NCBI RefSeq assembly: GCF_020544405.1
Contig: NZ_CP065410.1
Span: 248,001-312,000 of the forward strand
Direction: 5' to 3'
Length of the DNA: 64,000 nt
Origin: Pseudomonas sp. IAC-BECa141
Lineage (GTDB): Bacteria > Pseudomonadota > Gammaproteobacteria > Pseudomonadales > Pseudomonadaceae
Shown here piece after piece: positions 7,589 to 17,140 of this stretch. The position numbers and the translations under genes are program-made. The notes under the pieces are model-generated. The model was given only the letters and a program-made list of their open reading frames with translations. It was not told where the DNA came from and made no database searches. Numbering within the stretch: position 1 is the first letter of the stretch; the number at the start of each line of letters is the position of its first letter.

Positions 7589-8749
7589 CTAATCAGGCCA
7601 ATTCCACGCCGGCTCATCCAGAACCCTCTGCCCGACGATCCCGGTCTGGCCGAGGGTTTTTTCCAGCACGATGCAATTGCATTCCGGGTCTTGCTGCAAC
7701 GCCGAAATCAACCGCCGGGCATGGGATACCACCCACACCTGACACTGCTCCGACACGCGGATAATCAAGCGCGCCAGCGCCGGCAGCAGGTCCGGATGCA
7801 GGCTGGTTTCCGGTTCGTTCAGCACCATCAGCGACGGCGGGCGAGGCGTCAGCAGCGCGGCGACCAGCAGCAGATAACGCAATGTGCCATCCGACAGTTC
7901 CGCCGCCGACAACGGTCGCAACAAACCCTCCTGAAAAAACTCGATGGCAAAGCGGCCGCCCGCCAGCGGTGCAATATTCAGCCGTGCGCCGGGAAACGCA
8001 TCACTGATCGCGGCCTGCAACGCGTCGGGATCGCCAATCTCGCGGATCGTCTGCAAAGCGGCTGCCAGATCTCGCCCGTCGTGATGCAGCACCGGCGTGC
8101 GGGTGCCCAGTTGCGGCTGGCGCACCGGGGCGTCGGCGTCGCTGCGAAAGTGATCGTAGAAGCGCCAGCGGCGGATGAACTCGCGCATCTGGAACACTTC
8201 CGGCGAGCTGCGCAGGCTGCCGACCTGATCGAACAGGCTGTCGAAGTTCGGCGTGTGCTGGGCCAGCACGTCCCAGTTGCGGCCGTCACGGACACGGATC
8301 ATCCGCCCGTCGCGATCCACCAGCAAACTCGCCGGACGATACAGCGGGCCGGCCCAGATGCATTCCTTTTTGATTTCCGGGTCGAGGGAGAAGAACGAAA
8401 GACTCGGCTCCGGCAATCCCAAGGCGATCGAATAGCTGAAGTCCTCGCCGGCAAAGCCCAGGCGCAGGCGTTTGACGCCCCGGCGCACGGTGGACTGGAT
8501 CGGCACCTCGCCGTTGCGCATGCGCCGGGTGATGGTTTCCGGTCCGGCCCAGAAGGTCGAATCCAGCCCACCCTCGCGGGCCAGCGCATTGACCACGCCG
8601 CCCTGAGCGGTTTCCGCCAGCAGCCGCAGCGCCCGGTACAGGTTGGACTTGCCGCTGCCGTTGGGGCCGGTGATCAGGTTCAGACGGCCCAGCGGAATCA
8701 CCAATTTATTGATCGAGCGGTAATTGGCTACCGCGAGGGTCTTGAGCAT
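7589..8749 (-). CDS. RecF/SMC-like AAA family ATPase (AAA_21 type)
   Basis: This 386-residue cytoplasmic protein has an ABC/SMC-like head. The N-terminus reads L-A-V-A-N-Y-R-S-I-N-K-L with Walker A G-P-N-G-S-G-K-S at 28-35. A signature-like A-E-L-S-D-G-T-L-R-Y lies in the last third, Walker B is L-M-V-L-N-E-P-E-T-S-L-H-P, and an H-loop V-V-S-H-A-R follows. These are the features of stand-alone RecF/Old-like ATPases found throughout proteobacteria. No nuclease (TOPRIM) domain or partner gene is present, so it is unlikely to be a defence pair. The function is unknown. The gene is divergent from the efflux operon. Confidence 0.8.
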   Translation of the reverse strand: MLKTLAVANYRSINKLVIPLGRLNLITGPNGSGKSNLYRALRLLAETAQGGVVNALAREGGLDSTFWAGPETITRRMRNGEVPIQSTVRRGVKRLRLGFAGEDFSYSIALGLPEPSLSFFSLDPEIKKECIWAGPLYRPASLLVDRDGRMIRVRDGRNWDVLAQHTPNFDSLFDQVGSLRSSPEVFQMREFIRRWRFYDHFRSDADAPVRQPQLGTRTPVLHHDGRDLAAALQTIREIGDPDALQAAISDAFPGARLNIAPLAGGRFAIEFFQEGLLRPLSAAELSDGTLRYLLLVAALLTPRPPSLMVLNEPETSLHPDLLPALARLIIRVSEQCQVWVVSHARRLISALQQDPECNCIVLEKTLGQTGIVGQRVLDEPAWNWPD

Positions 8750-8893
8750 GAAAATCCTTCTTGGGTGCCCCGAAATCCGGGTCAGGATACTCGCTGCACA
8801 GAAATGCCTGTATCGCGCGGACGAAGGTTGAACCCTGTTCTAAGCTCACAGTCGTATCGTCACTTGCACGTTCGTACACAGGAAGGAGTCTGC

Positions 8894-9997
8894 ATGGCGA
8901 GTCCCGGATTGAAAACAGCGGTCATGCTGAGTCTTTTCGCTTTGTTGAGCGCATGCGGCGAGAAAAAGGCGCCCGAAGAGTACCTGCCCCGGGTCTTCGT
9001 CCAGGAAGTGAGCCCCGTCAATTACGCCGCCGCCGTGACCCTCACCGGTGATGTTCAGGCGCGGGTGCAGACCGAACTGTCGTTCCGCGTCGGCGGCAAG
9101 ATCATTCAGCGCATGGTCGATGTCGGTGACCGCGTCTCCGCCAGACAAGTGCTGGCCAAACTCGATCCGAAGGATTTGCAGACCAACGTCGATTCCGCCC
9201 AGGCCCAGGTGCTGGCCGAGCAGGCGCGGGTCAAACAGAGCGCCGCCGCGTTCGTCCGCCAACAGAAACTCTTGCCCAAGGGCTACACCAGCCAGAGCGA
9301 ATACGATTCCGCACAGGCCGCATTGCGCAGCAGCCAGAGTGCCCTGAGCGCGGCCCAGGCGCAGTTGGCCAACGCCAGGGATCAATTGAGCTACACCTCG
9401 CTGATCGCCGATGCGCCCGGCGTCATCACCGAGCGTCAGGCCGAAGTCGGCCAGGTGGTTCAGGCCACAGCGCCGATTTTCAGCCTGGCCCGGGACGGCG
9501 ACCGCGACGCCGTGTTCAACGTGTACGAGTCCCTGCTGGCCGAGCGGCCGGCGGAACGTTCGATCGTCGTGAGCCTGCTCGACAACCCCGCCATCAAGAC
9601 CACCGGTACCGTGCGCGAAATCACCCCGGCGGTGTCCGCGCAGTCTGGCACGGTGCAGGTCAAGGTCAGCCTCGACAGCCTGCCGCAGGGGATGCAACTG
9701 GGCTCGGTGGTGAGCGCCACGGCCAAGGGCACTGGCAAGTCGGCCGTTGAATTGCCGTGGTCGGCGCTGACCAAGAACGTCAGCGATCCAGCGGTGTGGA
9801 TGGTCGACGATAACGGTGAAGCGCAGCTGCACAACGTCACCGTCGGCCGCTACCTGATCGGCAAGGTCATCATCAGCGAAGGTCTCAAGGGCGGGGAAAA
9901 AGTCATTGTCGCGGGTGGGCAATTGCTGCATCCGGGCATGAAGGTCGAAATTGCCGAAAACACCTACAAGGGCCTGCAACCGGGAGCGCAGCCATGA
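8894..9997 (+). CDS. triA: RND efflux membrane-fusion lipoprotein, first adaptor (TriA-like)
   Basis: This 367-residue periplasmic adaptor is lipid-anchored through L-L-S-A-C-G (lipobox Cys near residue 17). It shows the HlyD/AcrA-type order: a beta-barrel/lipoyl half-motif F-R-V-G-G-K-I-I-Q-R, then D-V-G-D-R-V-S-A-R-Q-V-L-A-K-L-D, an alpha-helical hairpin rich in Ala/Gln (about 95-165), the second lipoyl half (I-A-D-A-P-G-V-I-T-E-R) and a C-terminal barrel. The ATG at 8894 follows GGAAGGAG and gives a proper signal peptide; the same frame is open much further upstream but that part is antisense to the ATPase gene. A second adaptor and an RND pump follow with overlapping ends. Two adaptors before one pump is the arrangement of P. 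aeruginosa TriABC, on which the symbol rests. Confidence 0.85.
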   Translation: MASPGLKTAVMLSLFALLSACGEKKAPEEYLPRVFVQEVSPVNYAAAVTLTGDVQARVQTELSFRVGGKIIQRMVDVGDRVSARQVLAKLDPKDLQTNVDSAQAQVLAEQARVKQSAAAFVRQQKLLPKGYTSQSEYDSAQAALRSSQSALSAAQAQLANARDQLSYTSLIADAPGVITERQAEVGQVVQATAPIFSLARDGDRDAVFNVYESLLAERPAERSIVVSLLDNPAIKTTGTVREITPAVSAQSGTVQVKVSLDSLPQGMQLGSVVSATAKGTGKSAVELPWSALTKNVSDPAVWMVDDNGEAQLHNVTVGRYLIGKVIISEGLKGGEKVIVAGGQLLHPGMKVEIAENTYKGLQPGAQP

Positions 9998-11057
9998 AGC
10001 GTCTGGGGCTGATATCCATTGGCGTGTTGCTGGCCGCCTGTTCGAAAAGCGAGCCACCGCCGGAGCCGGTACGGCCGGTGTTGTCGGTCAAGGTCGAGGC
10101 GATGAACGAGGAAAACCTCGGGCGTTTCGCCGGCAGCATTCAGGCGCGCTATGAAAGCAACACCGGTTTTCGCGTCGGCGGGCGCATTGCCAGCCGCAAC
10201 GTCGATGTCGGCACCGAGGTGCAAAAGGGCACGCTGCTCGCCACCCTCGATCCGTCCGATCAGCAGAACCAGTTGCGTTCGGCCCAGGGCGACCTGGCCA
10301 GGGTTCAGGCACAGCTGATCAACGCTCAGGCCAACGCCCGCCGTCAGCAAGCGCTGTTCGACCGGGGCGTGGGCGCGCAGGCGCAGCTGGACATTGCCAT
10401 GACTGACCTGAAAACCACCCAGGCTTCGCTGGATCAGGCGCGGGCGGCAGTCAAACAAAGCAAGGATCAACTCGACTACACCGAGTTGCGTTCGGATCAC
10501 AAAGCCGTGGTGACCGCTTGGAATGCGGAGGCCGGGCAAGTGGTGACGGCGGGCCAACAGGTGGTGACCCTGGCGCAACCGGACATCAAGGAAGCCGTGA
10601 TCGATCTGCCCGACACCCTGGTCGATGAGATCCCGCCCGACGTGGTGTTTCTGGTGGCCGGGCAACTCGACCCGAGTATCAACACCACGGCAACCCTGCG
10701 CGAGATCGAACCGCAGGCACAAAGTGCGACGCGCACCCGACGCGCACGGCTGACCCTGGCCAATACACCCGACGGCTTCCGCCTCGGCACGGCGATCAGC
10801 GTCACCCTCAGCTCGGCGATCAAGCCGCGTATCGAATTACCAGCCACGGCGTTGCAGGAGGTCGACGGCAAACCGCGAATCTGGGTCATCGACACCCGGA
10901 GCAAAACCGTCAACTCGCGCGACGTCAGCGTGATCAGCCGCACCGACAGCAGCGTGGTGCTCGCGGGGGCGTGAAGAACGGCGAGCGCGTGGTCAGCGCC
11001 GGCGTCAACAGCCTCAAACCCGGACAATCCGTGAAACTTGACGAGGACAGTCAATGA
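9994..11057 (+). pseudogene. triB: Second RND adaptor (TriB-like), one-base frameshift near the 3' end
   Basis: The gene starts four bases inside the first adaptor and encodes a second lipoprotein adaptor (lipobox L-L-A-A-C-S, then F-R-V-G-G-R-I-A-S-R and a long hairpin). The frame that starts at 9994 stops at 10972-10974 after 326 residues. One extra G in the GGGGG run at 10965-10969 would let it read on as L-A-G-G-V-K-N-G-E-R-V-V-S-A-G-V. It would then finish at 11055-11057, where TGA overlaps the ATG of the pump gene. That continuation matches the family C-terminus and restores the ATGA coupling seen elsewhere in the operon. The allele therefore lacks about 28 C-terminal residues, or the sequence has a homopolymer error. 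Confidence 0.8.
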
Positions 11058-14000
11058 AAGGCTCTTTCAATCTCTCCGAATGGGCCCTCAAGCATCAGTC
11101 TTTCGTCTGGTATCTGATGTTCGTGGCATTGCTCATGGGGGTGTTTTCCTACTTCAATCTGGGGCGCGAGGAAGACCCGTCGTTCACCATCAAGACCATG
11201 GTGATCCAGACCAGATGGCCAGGTGCGACTCAAGAGGAAACCCTCAAGCAGGTCACCGACCGCATCGAGAAAAAACTCGAGGAACTCGATTCCCTCGACT
11301 ACGTGAAAAGCTACACGCGCCCCGGCGAATCGACGGTCTACGTGTACCTGCGCGACACCACCAGTGCCAAGGACATACCGCAAATCTGGTACCAGGTGCG
11401 CAAGAAGATCGACGATATTCGCGGGCAGTTCCCTCAAGGCATTCAAGGGCCGGGATTCAACGACGAATTCGGTGACGTGTTCGGTTCGGTGTACGCCTTC
11501 ACCGCCGACGGCCTGACCATGCGCCAGTTACGCGATTACGTGGAACAGGCGCGGGCCGAGATCCGCAGCGTGCCGGGGCTGGGCAAGATCGAGATGATCG
11601 GCCAGCAGGATGAAGTGATTTACCTGAACTTCTCGACCCGCAAACTGGCGGCGCTGGGCATCGATCAACGACAAGTCGTGCAGAGCCTGCAATCGCAGAA
11701 CGCGGTGACTCCCGCCGGTGTGATCGAGGCGGGCCCCGAGCGGATTTCGGTGAGAACGTCCGGGCAGTTCGCTTCGGAGAAAGATCTGGCCGAGGTCAAT
11801 CTCAAACTCAACGACCGCTTCTATCGCCTGGCCGATATCGCCGAAATCACCCGTGGTTACGTCGACCCGGCCACCCCCGAGTTCCGCTTCGACGGCAAGC
11901 CGGCGATCGGTCTGGCGATTGCCATGCAGAAGGGCGGCAACGTTCAGGAGTTCGGCAAGGCCCTGCACAAACGCATTGATGAGGTGACGGCGGATCTGCC
12001 GGTGGGCGTGGGTGTGCACACGGTGTCCGATCAGGCGGTGGTGGTAGAGGAAGCCGTCGGCGGCTTCACCAGCGCGCTGTTCGAAGCGGTGGTGATCGTG
12101 CTGGTGGTCAGCTTCATCAGCCTCGGGGTGCGCGCCGGGCTGGTGGTGGCGTGCTCGATTCCGCTGGTGCTGGCGATGGTGTTTGTGTTCATGGAATACA
12201 GCGGCATCACCATGCAGCGGATTTCCCTCGGTGCTCTGATCATTGCCCTCGGCTTGTTGGTGGACGACGCGATGATCACCGTGGAAATGATGGTCACGCG
12301 CCTGGAAATGGGCGAGAGCAAGGAAGAGGCCGCGACATTCGCCTACACCTCGACCGCGTTCCCGATGCTCACCGGTACGCTGGTGACGGTCGCCGGTTTC
12401 GTCCCCATCGGTCTCAACGCCAGCTCGGCCGGCGAGTACACCTTCACGCTGTTCGCGGTGATTGCCGTGGCGATGATCGTGTCCTGGATCGTGGCGGTGT
12501 TCTTCGCCCCGGTGATCGGCGTGCACATTCTCAGCACCAACGTGAAACCCCATGAAGCCGAACCGGGACGCGTCGGCCGCGCATTCAATGGCGGTTTGCT
12601 GTGGTGCATGCGCAATCGCTGGTGGACCATCGGCATCACCGTGCTGTTGTTTGTGCTGGCGGTGTTCTGCATGCGGTTTGTGCAGAATCAGTTTTTCCCG
12701 TCCTCGGACCGACCGGAAATCCTGGTCGACCTCAACCTGCCGCAAAACGCCTCGATCGACGAAACCCGCAAGGCCGTCGACAAACTCGAGGCCACGCTCA
12801 AGGGCGATGCGGACATCGTGCGCTGGAGCACCTACATCGGCCAGGGTGCGATTCGTTTCTACCTGCCGCTCGACCAGCAATTGCAGAACCCGTACTACGC
12901 GCAACTGGTGATCGTCAGCAAAGACTTCGAAGCCCGCGAGGCGCTGAGCAAGCGCCTGCGCGAACGTCTGCACAAGGATTTCGTCGGCATCGGCAGCTAC
13001 GTGCAGGCGCTGGAAATGGGCCCGCCGGTGGGGCGTCCGATCCAGTACCGGATCAGCGGCAAGGACATTGATCAGGTGCGCAAGCATGCCATCGACCTGG
13101 CGACTGAACTGGACAAGAACGAGCACATCGGCGAGATCATTTACGACTGGAACGAGCCTGGCAAAGTCCTGCGAATCGACATCGCCCAGGACAAGGCGCG
13201 CCAGCTCGGCCTGTCGTCCGAAGACGTGGCGAACCTGATGAACGGCATCGTCAGTGGCGCGCCGCTGACCCAGGTCGACGACGATATCTACCTGATCAAC
13301 GTGGTCGGTCGGGCTGTGGATTCCGAGCGCGGTACGCCGGAAACCCTGCAGAACCTGCAAATCGTTACGCCCAACGGCACGTCGATTCCACTGCTGGCCT
13401 TCGCCACGGTTCGTTATGAGCTGGAGCAGCCGCTGGTGTGGCGTCGTGATCGCCTGCCGACCATCACCATCAAGGCGTCGGTGCGTGACGAGATTCAGCC
13501 GACCGATCTGGTGAAAATCCTCAAGCCGTCCATTGATGCCTTCGCCGAAAAACTGCCTGTGGGCTACAAGGTCGCCACCGGCGGTACGGTCGAGGAAAGT
13601 GGCAAGGCGCAAGGGCCGATCGCCAAGGTGTTGCCGTTGATGCTGTTCCTGATGGCGACTTTCCTGATGATCCAGCTGCACAGTGTGCAGAAGCTGTTCC
13701 TGGTGGCCAGCGTCGCGCCGCTGGGGTTGATCGGCGTGGTGCTGGCGCTGGTGCCGACCGGTACGCCAATGGGCTTCGTGGCCATCCTCGGGATTCTGGC
13801 GTTGATCGGCATCATCATCCGCAACTCGGTGATCCTCGTGACCCAGATCGACGAATTCGAGCGCAAAGGCTACTCGCCCTGGGATGCAGTGGTGGAAGCG
13901 ACCGAGCACCGACGCCGGCCGATTCTGCTGACCGCTGCGGCGGCGAGCATGGGCATGATCCCGATCGCCCGGGAAGTGTTCTGGGGGCCGATGGCCTACG

Positions 14001-14119
14001 CGATGATCGGCGGGATTGTGGTGGCGACCCTGCTGACACTGCTGTTTCTGCCGGCGCTGTATGTGGCCTGGTACAAGATTCGCGAGCCGAAGAAGGACGC
14101 TTCGACATCGGCCCATTAA
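11054..14119 (+). CDS. triC: RND-family inner-membrane efflux pump (TriC-like)
   Basis: This 1021-residue protein has typical HAE-1 RND length, with twelve membrane segments in two halves. The first segment is near residues 13-35, clusters lie at about 335-490 and 525-545, and the second half ends at about 860-1010. The proton-relay pair of segment 4 is present as L-G-L-L-V-D-D-A-M-I (Asp404-Asp405). R-W-P-G-A-T near residue 55 and R-R-R-P-I-L-L-T-A near residue 955 are family marks. It would export drugs or detergents (triclosan for P. aeruginosa TriABC) with the two adaptors and an unlinked OpmH/TolC-type channel; no outer-membrane channel gene is present here. No local TetR or LysR regulator is encoded. 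The start overlaps the end of the adaptor gene. Confidence 0.9.
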   Translation: MKGSFNLSEWALKHQSFVWYLMFVALLMGVFSYFNLGREEDPSFTIKTMVIQTRWPGATQEETLKQVTDRIEKKLEELDSLDYVKSYTRPGESTVYVYLRDTTSAKDIPQIWYQVRKKIDDIRGQFPQGIQGPGFNDEFGDVFGSVYAFTADGLTMRQLRDYVEQARAEIRSVPGLGKIEMIGQQDEVIYLNFSTRKLAALGIDQRQVVQSLQSQNAVTPAGVIEAGPERISVRTSGQFASEKDLAEVNLKLNDRFYRLADIAEITRGYVDPATPEFRFDGKPAIGLAIAMQKGGNVQEFGKALHKRIDEVTADLPVGVGVHTVSDQAVVVEEAVGGFTSALFEAVVIVLVVSFISLGVRAGLVVACSIPLVLAMVFVFMEYSGITMQRISLGALIIALGLLVDDAMITVEMMVTRLEMGESKEEAATFAYTSTAFPMLTGTLVTVAGFVPIGLNASSAGEYTFTLFAVIAVAMIVSWIVAVFFAPVIGVHILSTNVKPHEAEPGRVGRAFNGGLLWCMRNRWWTIGITVLLFVLAVFCMRFVQNQFFPSSDRPEILVDLNLPQNASIDETRKAVDKLEATLKGDADIVRWSTYIGQGAIRFYLPLDQQLQNPYYAQLVIVSKDFEAREALSKRLRERLHKDFVGIGSYVQALEMGPPVGRPIQYRISGKDIDQVRKHAIDLATELDKNEHIGEIIYDWNEPGKVLRIDIAQDKARQLGLSSEDVANLMNGIVSGAPLTQVDDDIYLINVVGRAVDSERGTPETLQNLQIVTPNGTSIPLLAFATVRYELEQPLVWRRDRLPTITIKASVRDEIQPTDLVKILKPSIDAFAEKLPVGYKVATGGTVEESGKAQGPIAKVLPLMLFLMATFLMIQLHSVQKLFLVASVAPLGLIGVVLALVPTGTPMGFVAILGILALIGIIIRNSVILVTQIDEFERKGYSPWDAVVEATEHRRRPILLTAAAASMGMIPIAREVFWGPMAYAMIGGIVVATLLTLLFLPALYVAWYKIREPKKDASTSAH

Positions 14120-14209
14120 GCAGGCTTGTTACATATTTGCGAAGGGTCTGACTTACAGCGTCGGCGTATTCAGTTAACGTCCCCGATCCTTTGGGAGAAG
14201 GGACGTCTG

Positions 14210-16462
14210 ATGTCTACCGTTATTCGCTGGCTGCGCGCGCTATTGCTGATTGCCGGATTGTGCGTTTCATCCCTGTCATGGGCCGACACGTCATTGGAAA
14301 ACTCGCTGTGGCGCGTGCAACTCGATCCTGCAACGCTGGCTGTCCGTGTCACCCCGGCCGGCGGCGAGACGGTGCAGGCATCGGCGGGGATTGCCCCACA
14401 CAAAGTCAGTCAGTTGAGCAGACGCGACAACCGCATCGACTGGCAATGGGATGACGGGGCCTGGACCCTCAGCGCCACGCTCGATCAACGTGATCTGTCC
14501 TTCTCGATCAAGGCGCGTGAGCCGGCAGAACTGGAATTTCTCCATCAGCCTGCCAGCGCGCTGGGCAAGGCGCTGATCTGGCCTCTGGCCGAGGGGCACT
14601 ATGTGCCGCGTGGCGATCCGGTATGGCAGGCCTTTCTGTTGAGTCAGGGGGAATTCAATACCACTCAGGATCTGAGCTTGCCGCTCTGGGGGGTTGAACA
14701 TGACGGGTTCAGCCTGCATTGGCTGATGACCAATCCCTACAACAATCGGCTGCTGTTCAGCGACCAGGGCAAGGCTCTGGCACTGTCCGCCCGGCATCGT
14801 TTCACCCCGCTCGAGCCGTCCACACCAATGACATTCACCCTGTTTCTCGGGGCGGCCGACCCGTTGGCTGGCGCCAAACGCTACCGGCAGTGGCTGATCG
14901 ATAACGGTCGCCATGAAAGCTTGAACAGCAAATTCGAAAAAACACCTGAGGCGAAGCGGCTGTTGGGCGCCAGTCATCTGTACCTGTGGGGCAACGACCT
15001 GCTGGGCGCCAGGGATGTACGCAGTTGGCCCTTGCTGCTCGACACCTTGCGCGGGGGTGATGCGTTGATCCGTGAACTGAAAGCGGGAATGGATCATGAG
15101 GCGTTGCAGATCCTTGCCAGTGGCACGGTGTTGAACGGTTATCAGAAAAAAGTGCTTCTGCGCAGTCTCAACCACGCCTTGAATACGCTGGCGCGCAAGA
15201 CTTGGCAGGCCCGTGCCGTGCCGGACATGCAGGCTCTGGCGAGCGGTTACGCTGATGTGCGCGCGCAAGTGGCTGCTTCACTCGGTGAAGCGCTGACCCC
15301 CGAGCCCGAGCGCTGGGGCAGCACCTTGTCATTGGAAACGATCAGGCAAGTACAGAATGCCGGTCTGTTGCGTCTGTGGTTGGGATTGGGCGAAGGCTGG
15401 GAAGGTGGCCTGTGGCACCCCGAGGCGATCAAGGCCGGCGTGGCGGCGGGTTATCTGATCGCACCGTATGACTCCTATGAAACGGCGCTGAGCCGCAATG
15501 AAAACCCTGACTGGACCACGGCCCATCTGGGGGACAAGGCAAATCTTGAATGCGCAGTCGTAAAGAGCGACGGAACGCTGAAAAGCGGCTTCCAGCAATC
15601 GGGGCATTACACCGATCCCCGTTGCGTGCGGCCGTTGCTTGAACAGCGGGTCGCGGCGATTCGCGACGCCGCCGGTTTCAACAGCTGGTTTCTCGATGCC
15701 TATGCCACCGGCATGCTGTTCGACAGCTACCGACCCGGGGCAACGATGACCCAGGCCCAGAATGCCGAAGGCAACATCGGGGCATCACGCTGGATCAATG
15801 AAGTGTTGAAACTGCCCACCGGTTCAGAGGATGGCAACGCAACGACCGCGCAAGGCGTGTTGTTCACCCATGGCATGCAGACCCCGGTGATCGGTTGGGG
15901 TGACGTCGAAATGAGCAAGAACCCCGAATCCAGGTACTTTGCAGGCAAGTGGTATCCGCCGGAGCAGCCAGAGGTTTTCTTCAAACCTGTGCCGATCAAA
16001 GAGTCTTTGCGGCGTATTCACTTTGACCCGGCCAGCCGTTTGCCGTTGTATCAGGCGGTGTTCCATGGGTCGGTCATCACGTCCCACCATTGGCTGTTCG
16101 ATAGTCTGAAACTGACCAATGTAAGGGCGGACAACGAACTCGCACAGTTGCTCTACAACGTTGCGCCGCTGTATCACCTCAGTGCTGACACGCTTGCACA
16201 GCGATTGCCGCAGATTGCCCGTCAGGATGCGTTCTTCCGGCCTTTGCATGAACGTCTGGCGACCCAGGCGCTCACCGGTTTCGAATGGTTGAGCGCGGAC
16301 CGGCTGGTTCAGCAGACCTCCTTTGAAGACGGCACGCGATTGCTGGCCAATTTTGATATTCAGGCGCGTGAAGTACAGGGGCAGACGCTGCCCGGGCGGA
16401 GCCTTACGGTGCGTTCACCCGCAAGTGCGCCGACCCGGTTTCAGATTGAGGCGAGGCCCTGA
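14210..16462 (+). CDS. Large exported glycoside-hydrolase-like protein
   Basis: This 750-residue protein has a signal peptide (cationic S-T-V-I-R-W-L-R, hydrophobic core, cleavage near S-W-A-D at about residue 26). The N-terminal 270 residues look like a beta-sandwich of the galactose-mutarotase kind. The middle contains the TIM-barrel-like pattern L-R-L-W-L-G-L-G-E-G-W-E-G, then I-A-P-Y-D-S-Y-E and W-F-L-D-A-Y-A-T-G, followed by a possible C-terminal sandwich. This layout recalls GH101/alpha-galactosidase-like enzymes, with D in F-L-D-A-Y as a candidate catalytic residue, but I cannot assign a substrate. The ATG at 14210 (after GGGAGAAGGG) is preferred over an upstream in-frame start because it yields the signal peptide. 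The end nearly touches the convergent methyltransferase gene. Confidence 0.6.
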   Translation: MSTVIRWLRALLLIAGLCVSSLSWADTSLENSLWRVQLDPATLAVRVTPAGGETVQASAGIAPHKVSQLSRRDNRIDWQWDDGAWTLSATLDQRDLSFSIKAREPAELEFLHQPASALGKALIWPLAEGHYVPRGDPVWQAFLLSQGEFNTTQDLSLPLWGVEHDGFSLHWLMTNPYNNRLLFSDQGKALALSARHRFTPLEPSTPMTFTLFLGAADPLAGAKRYRQWLIDNGRHESLNSKFEKTPEAKRLLGASHLYLWGNDLLGARDVRSWPLLLDTLRGGDALIRELKAGMDHEALQILASGTVLNGYQKKVLLRSLNHALNTLARKTWQARAVPDMQALASGYADVRAQVAASLGEALTPEPERWGSTLSLETIRQVQNAGLLRLWLGLGEGWEGGLWHPEAIKAGVAAGYLIAPYDSYETALSRNENPDWTTAHLGDKANLECAVVKSDGTLKSGFQQSGHYTDPRCVRPLLEQRVAAIRDAAGFNSWFLDAYATGMLFDSYRPGATMTQAQNAEGNIGASRWINEVLKLPTGSEDGNATTAQGVLFTHGMQTPVIGWGDVEMSKNPESRYFAGKWYPPEQPEVFFKPVPIKESLRRIHFDPASRLPLYQAVFHGSVITSHHWLFDSLKLTNVRADNELAQLLYNVAPLYHLSADTLAQRLPQIARQDAFFRPLHERLATQALTGFEWLSADRLVQQTSFEDGTRLLANFDIQAREVQGQTLPGRSLTVRSPASAPTRFQIEARP

Positions 16463-16465
16463 GTT

Positions 16466-17092
16466 TCAGGTTTTGCGCCAGACACTCGCCAGCCACGGCT
16501 GCTGCTCCCGCGGCAACCCTGCCGGCCGGTAGTAATGCTCAAGTTCCACGAATCCGGCAGCGGTCAACAACCCGCGCCATGCCTCCAGATCGTGGTACGA
16601 GCCATAACGCGGCCCGTTCCAGCCTTCACGGTTGTCCCCGCGAGGATTGGAGCTGAACAACACGCCCCCCGGTTTTAGTGTCCCGTGCAACTGCTTCAAC
16701 ACCCGTGGCAATTCCTGCAACGGCACATGAAACAGCACCGCATTGGCGAAGATTCCGTCGAAGCGTTCTGCCGGCAGATCCAGCTTCAGAAAGTCCTGAC
16801 ACCACACTTCACAGCCACTGTCCTCTCGAGCCATCTGCGCGAATTTTTCCGCGCCGTCGAGGCCGACGGCGATGTGACCCATTCGTGTGAAGGTCTGCAA
16901 GTCCCGGCCCGGCCCGCAGCCGAAGTCGAGAATGGAAAGCGGCCCTTCAGCCTGAATATGCCGCAGCAGGGCGTCGATGTTCTGGCTGACATCATGGTCG
17001 CGGGTGCCTTCACGAAAATCCTCGGCCACCGCGTTGTAGTGGCCGAGGGTAGTGGAGGTGATCTGTTCCAGATCGATAGGCGTCTGTTTCAT
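16466..17092 (-). CDS. Class I SAM-dependent methyltransferase
   Basis: This 208-residue protein has a Rossmann methyltransferase fold. Motif I is I-L-D-F-G-C-G-P-G-R-D-L (about 54-65), motif II is V-G-L-D-G-A, and motif IV is F-D-G-I-F-A-N-A-V-L-F-H. L-K-P-G-G-V-L-F-S-S follows. Similar small methyltransferases are often annotated as UbiE/tellurite-resistance-like, and the substrate is unknown. The ATG is 48 nt after the metI stop on the same strand, so it may be the last gene of the sulfur operon that begins near 23694. If so, a sulfur-containing acceptor is conceivable, but nothing in the sequence proves it. Confidence 0.8.
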   Translation of the reverse strand: MKQTPIDLEQITSTTLGHYNAVAEDFREGTRDHDVSQNIDALLRHIQAEGPLSILDFGCGPGRDLQTFTRMGHIAVGLDGAEKFAQMAREDSGCEVWCQDFLKLDLPAERFDGIFANAVLFHVPLQELPRVLKQLHGTLKPGGVLFSSNPRGDNREGWNGPRYGSYHDLEAWRGLLTAAGFVELEHYYRPAGLPREQQPWLASVWRKT

Positions 17093-17140
17093 GGTCGGGC
17101 TGCGCTGGCAATGGATGTTGCCGACTATACGCCATGGGAT

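Noticed and set aside
7589..8749. Old/Gabija-type anti-phage ATPase
   Set aside because: No TOPRIM nuclease domain and no UvrD-like partner; only the ATPase head is present.
7565..8893. Long plus-strand frame upstream of the first adaptor
   Set aside because: It is the reverse of the ATPase gene; the adaptor's signal peptide and ribosome-binding site place its start at 8894.
11528..14116. 862-codon minus-strand frame
   Set aside because: Antisense to the RND pump; His/Arg/Gln-rich composition is typical of a shadow frame in GC-rich DNA.
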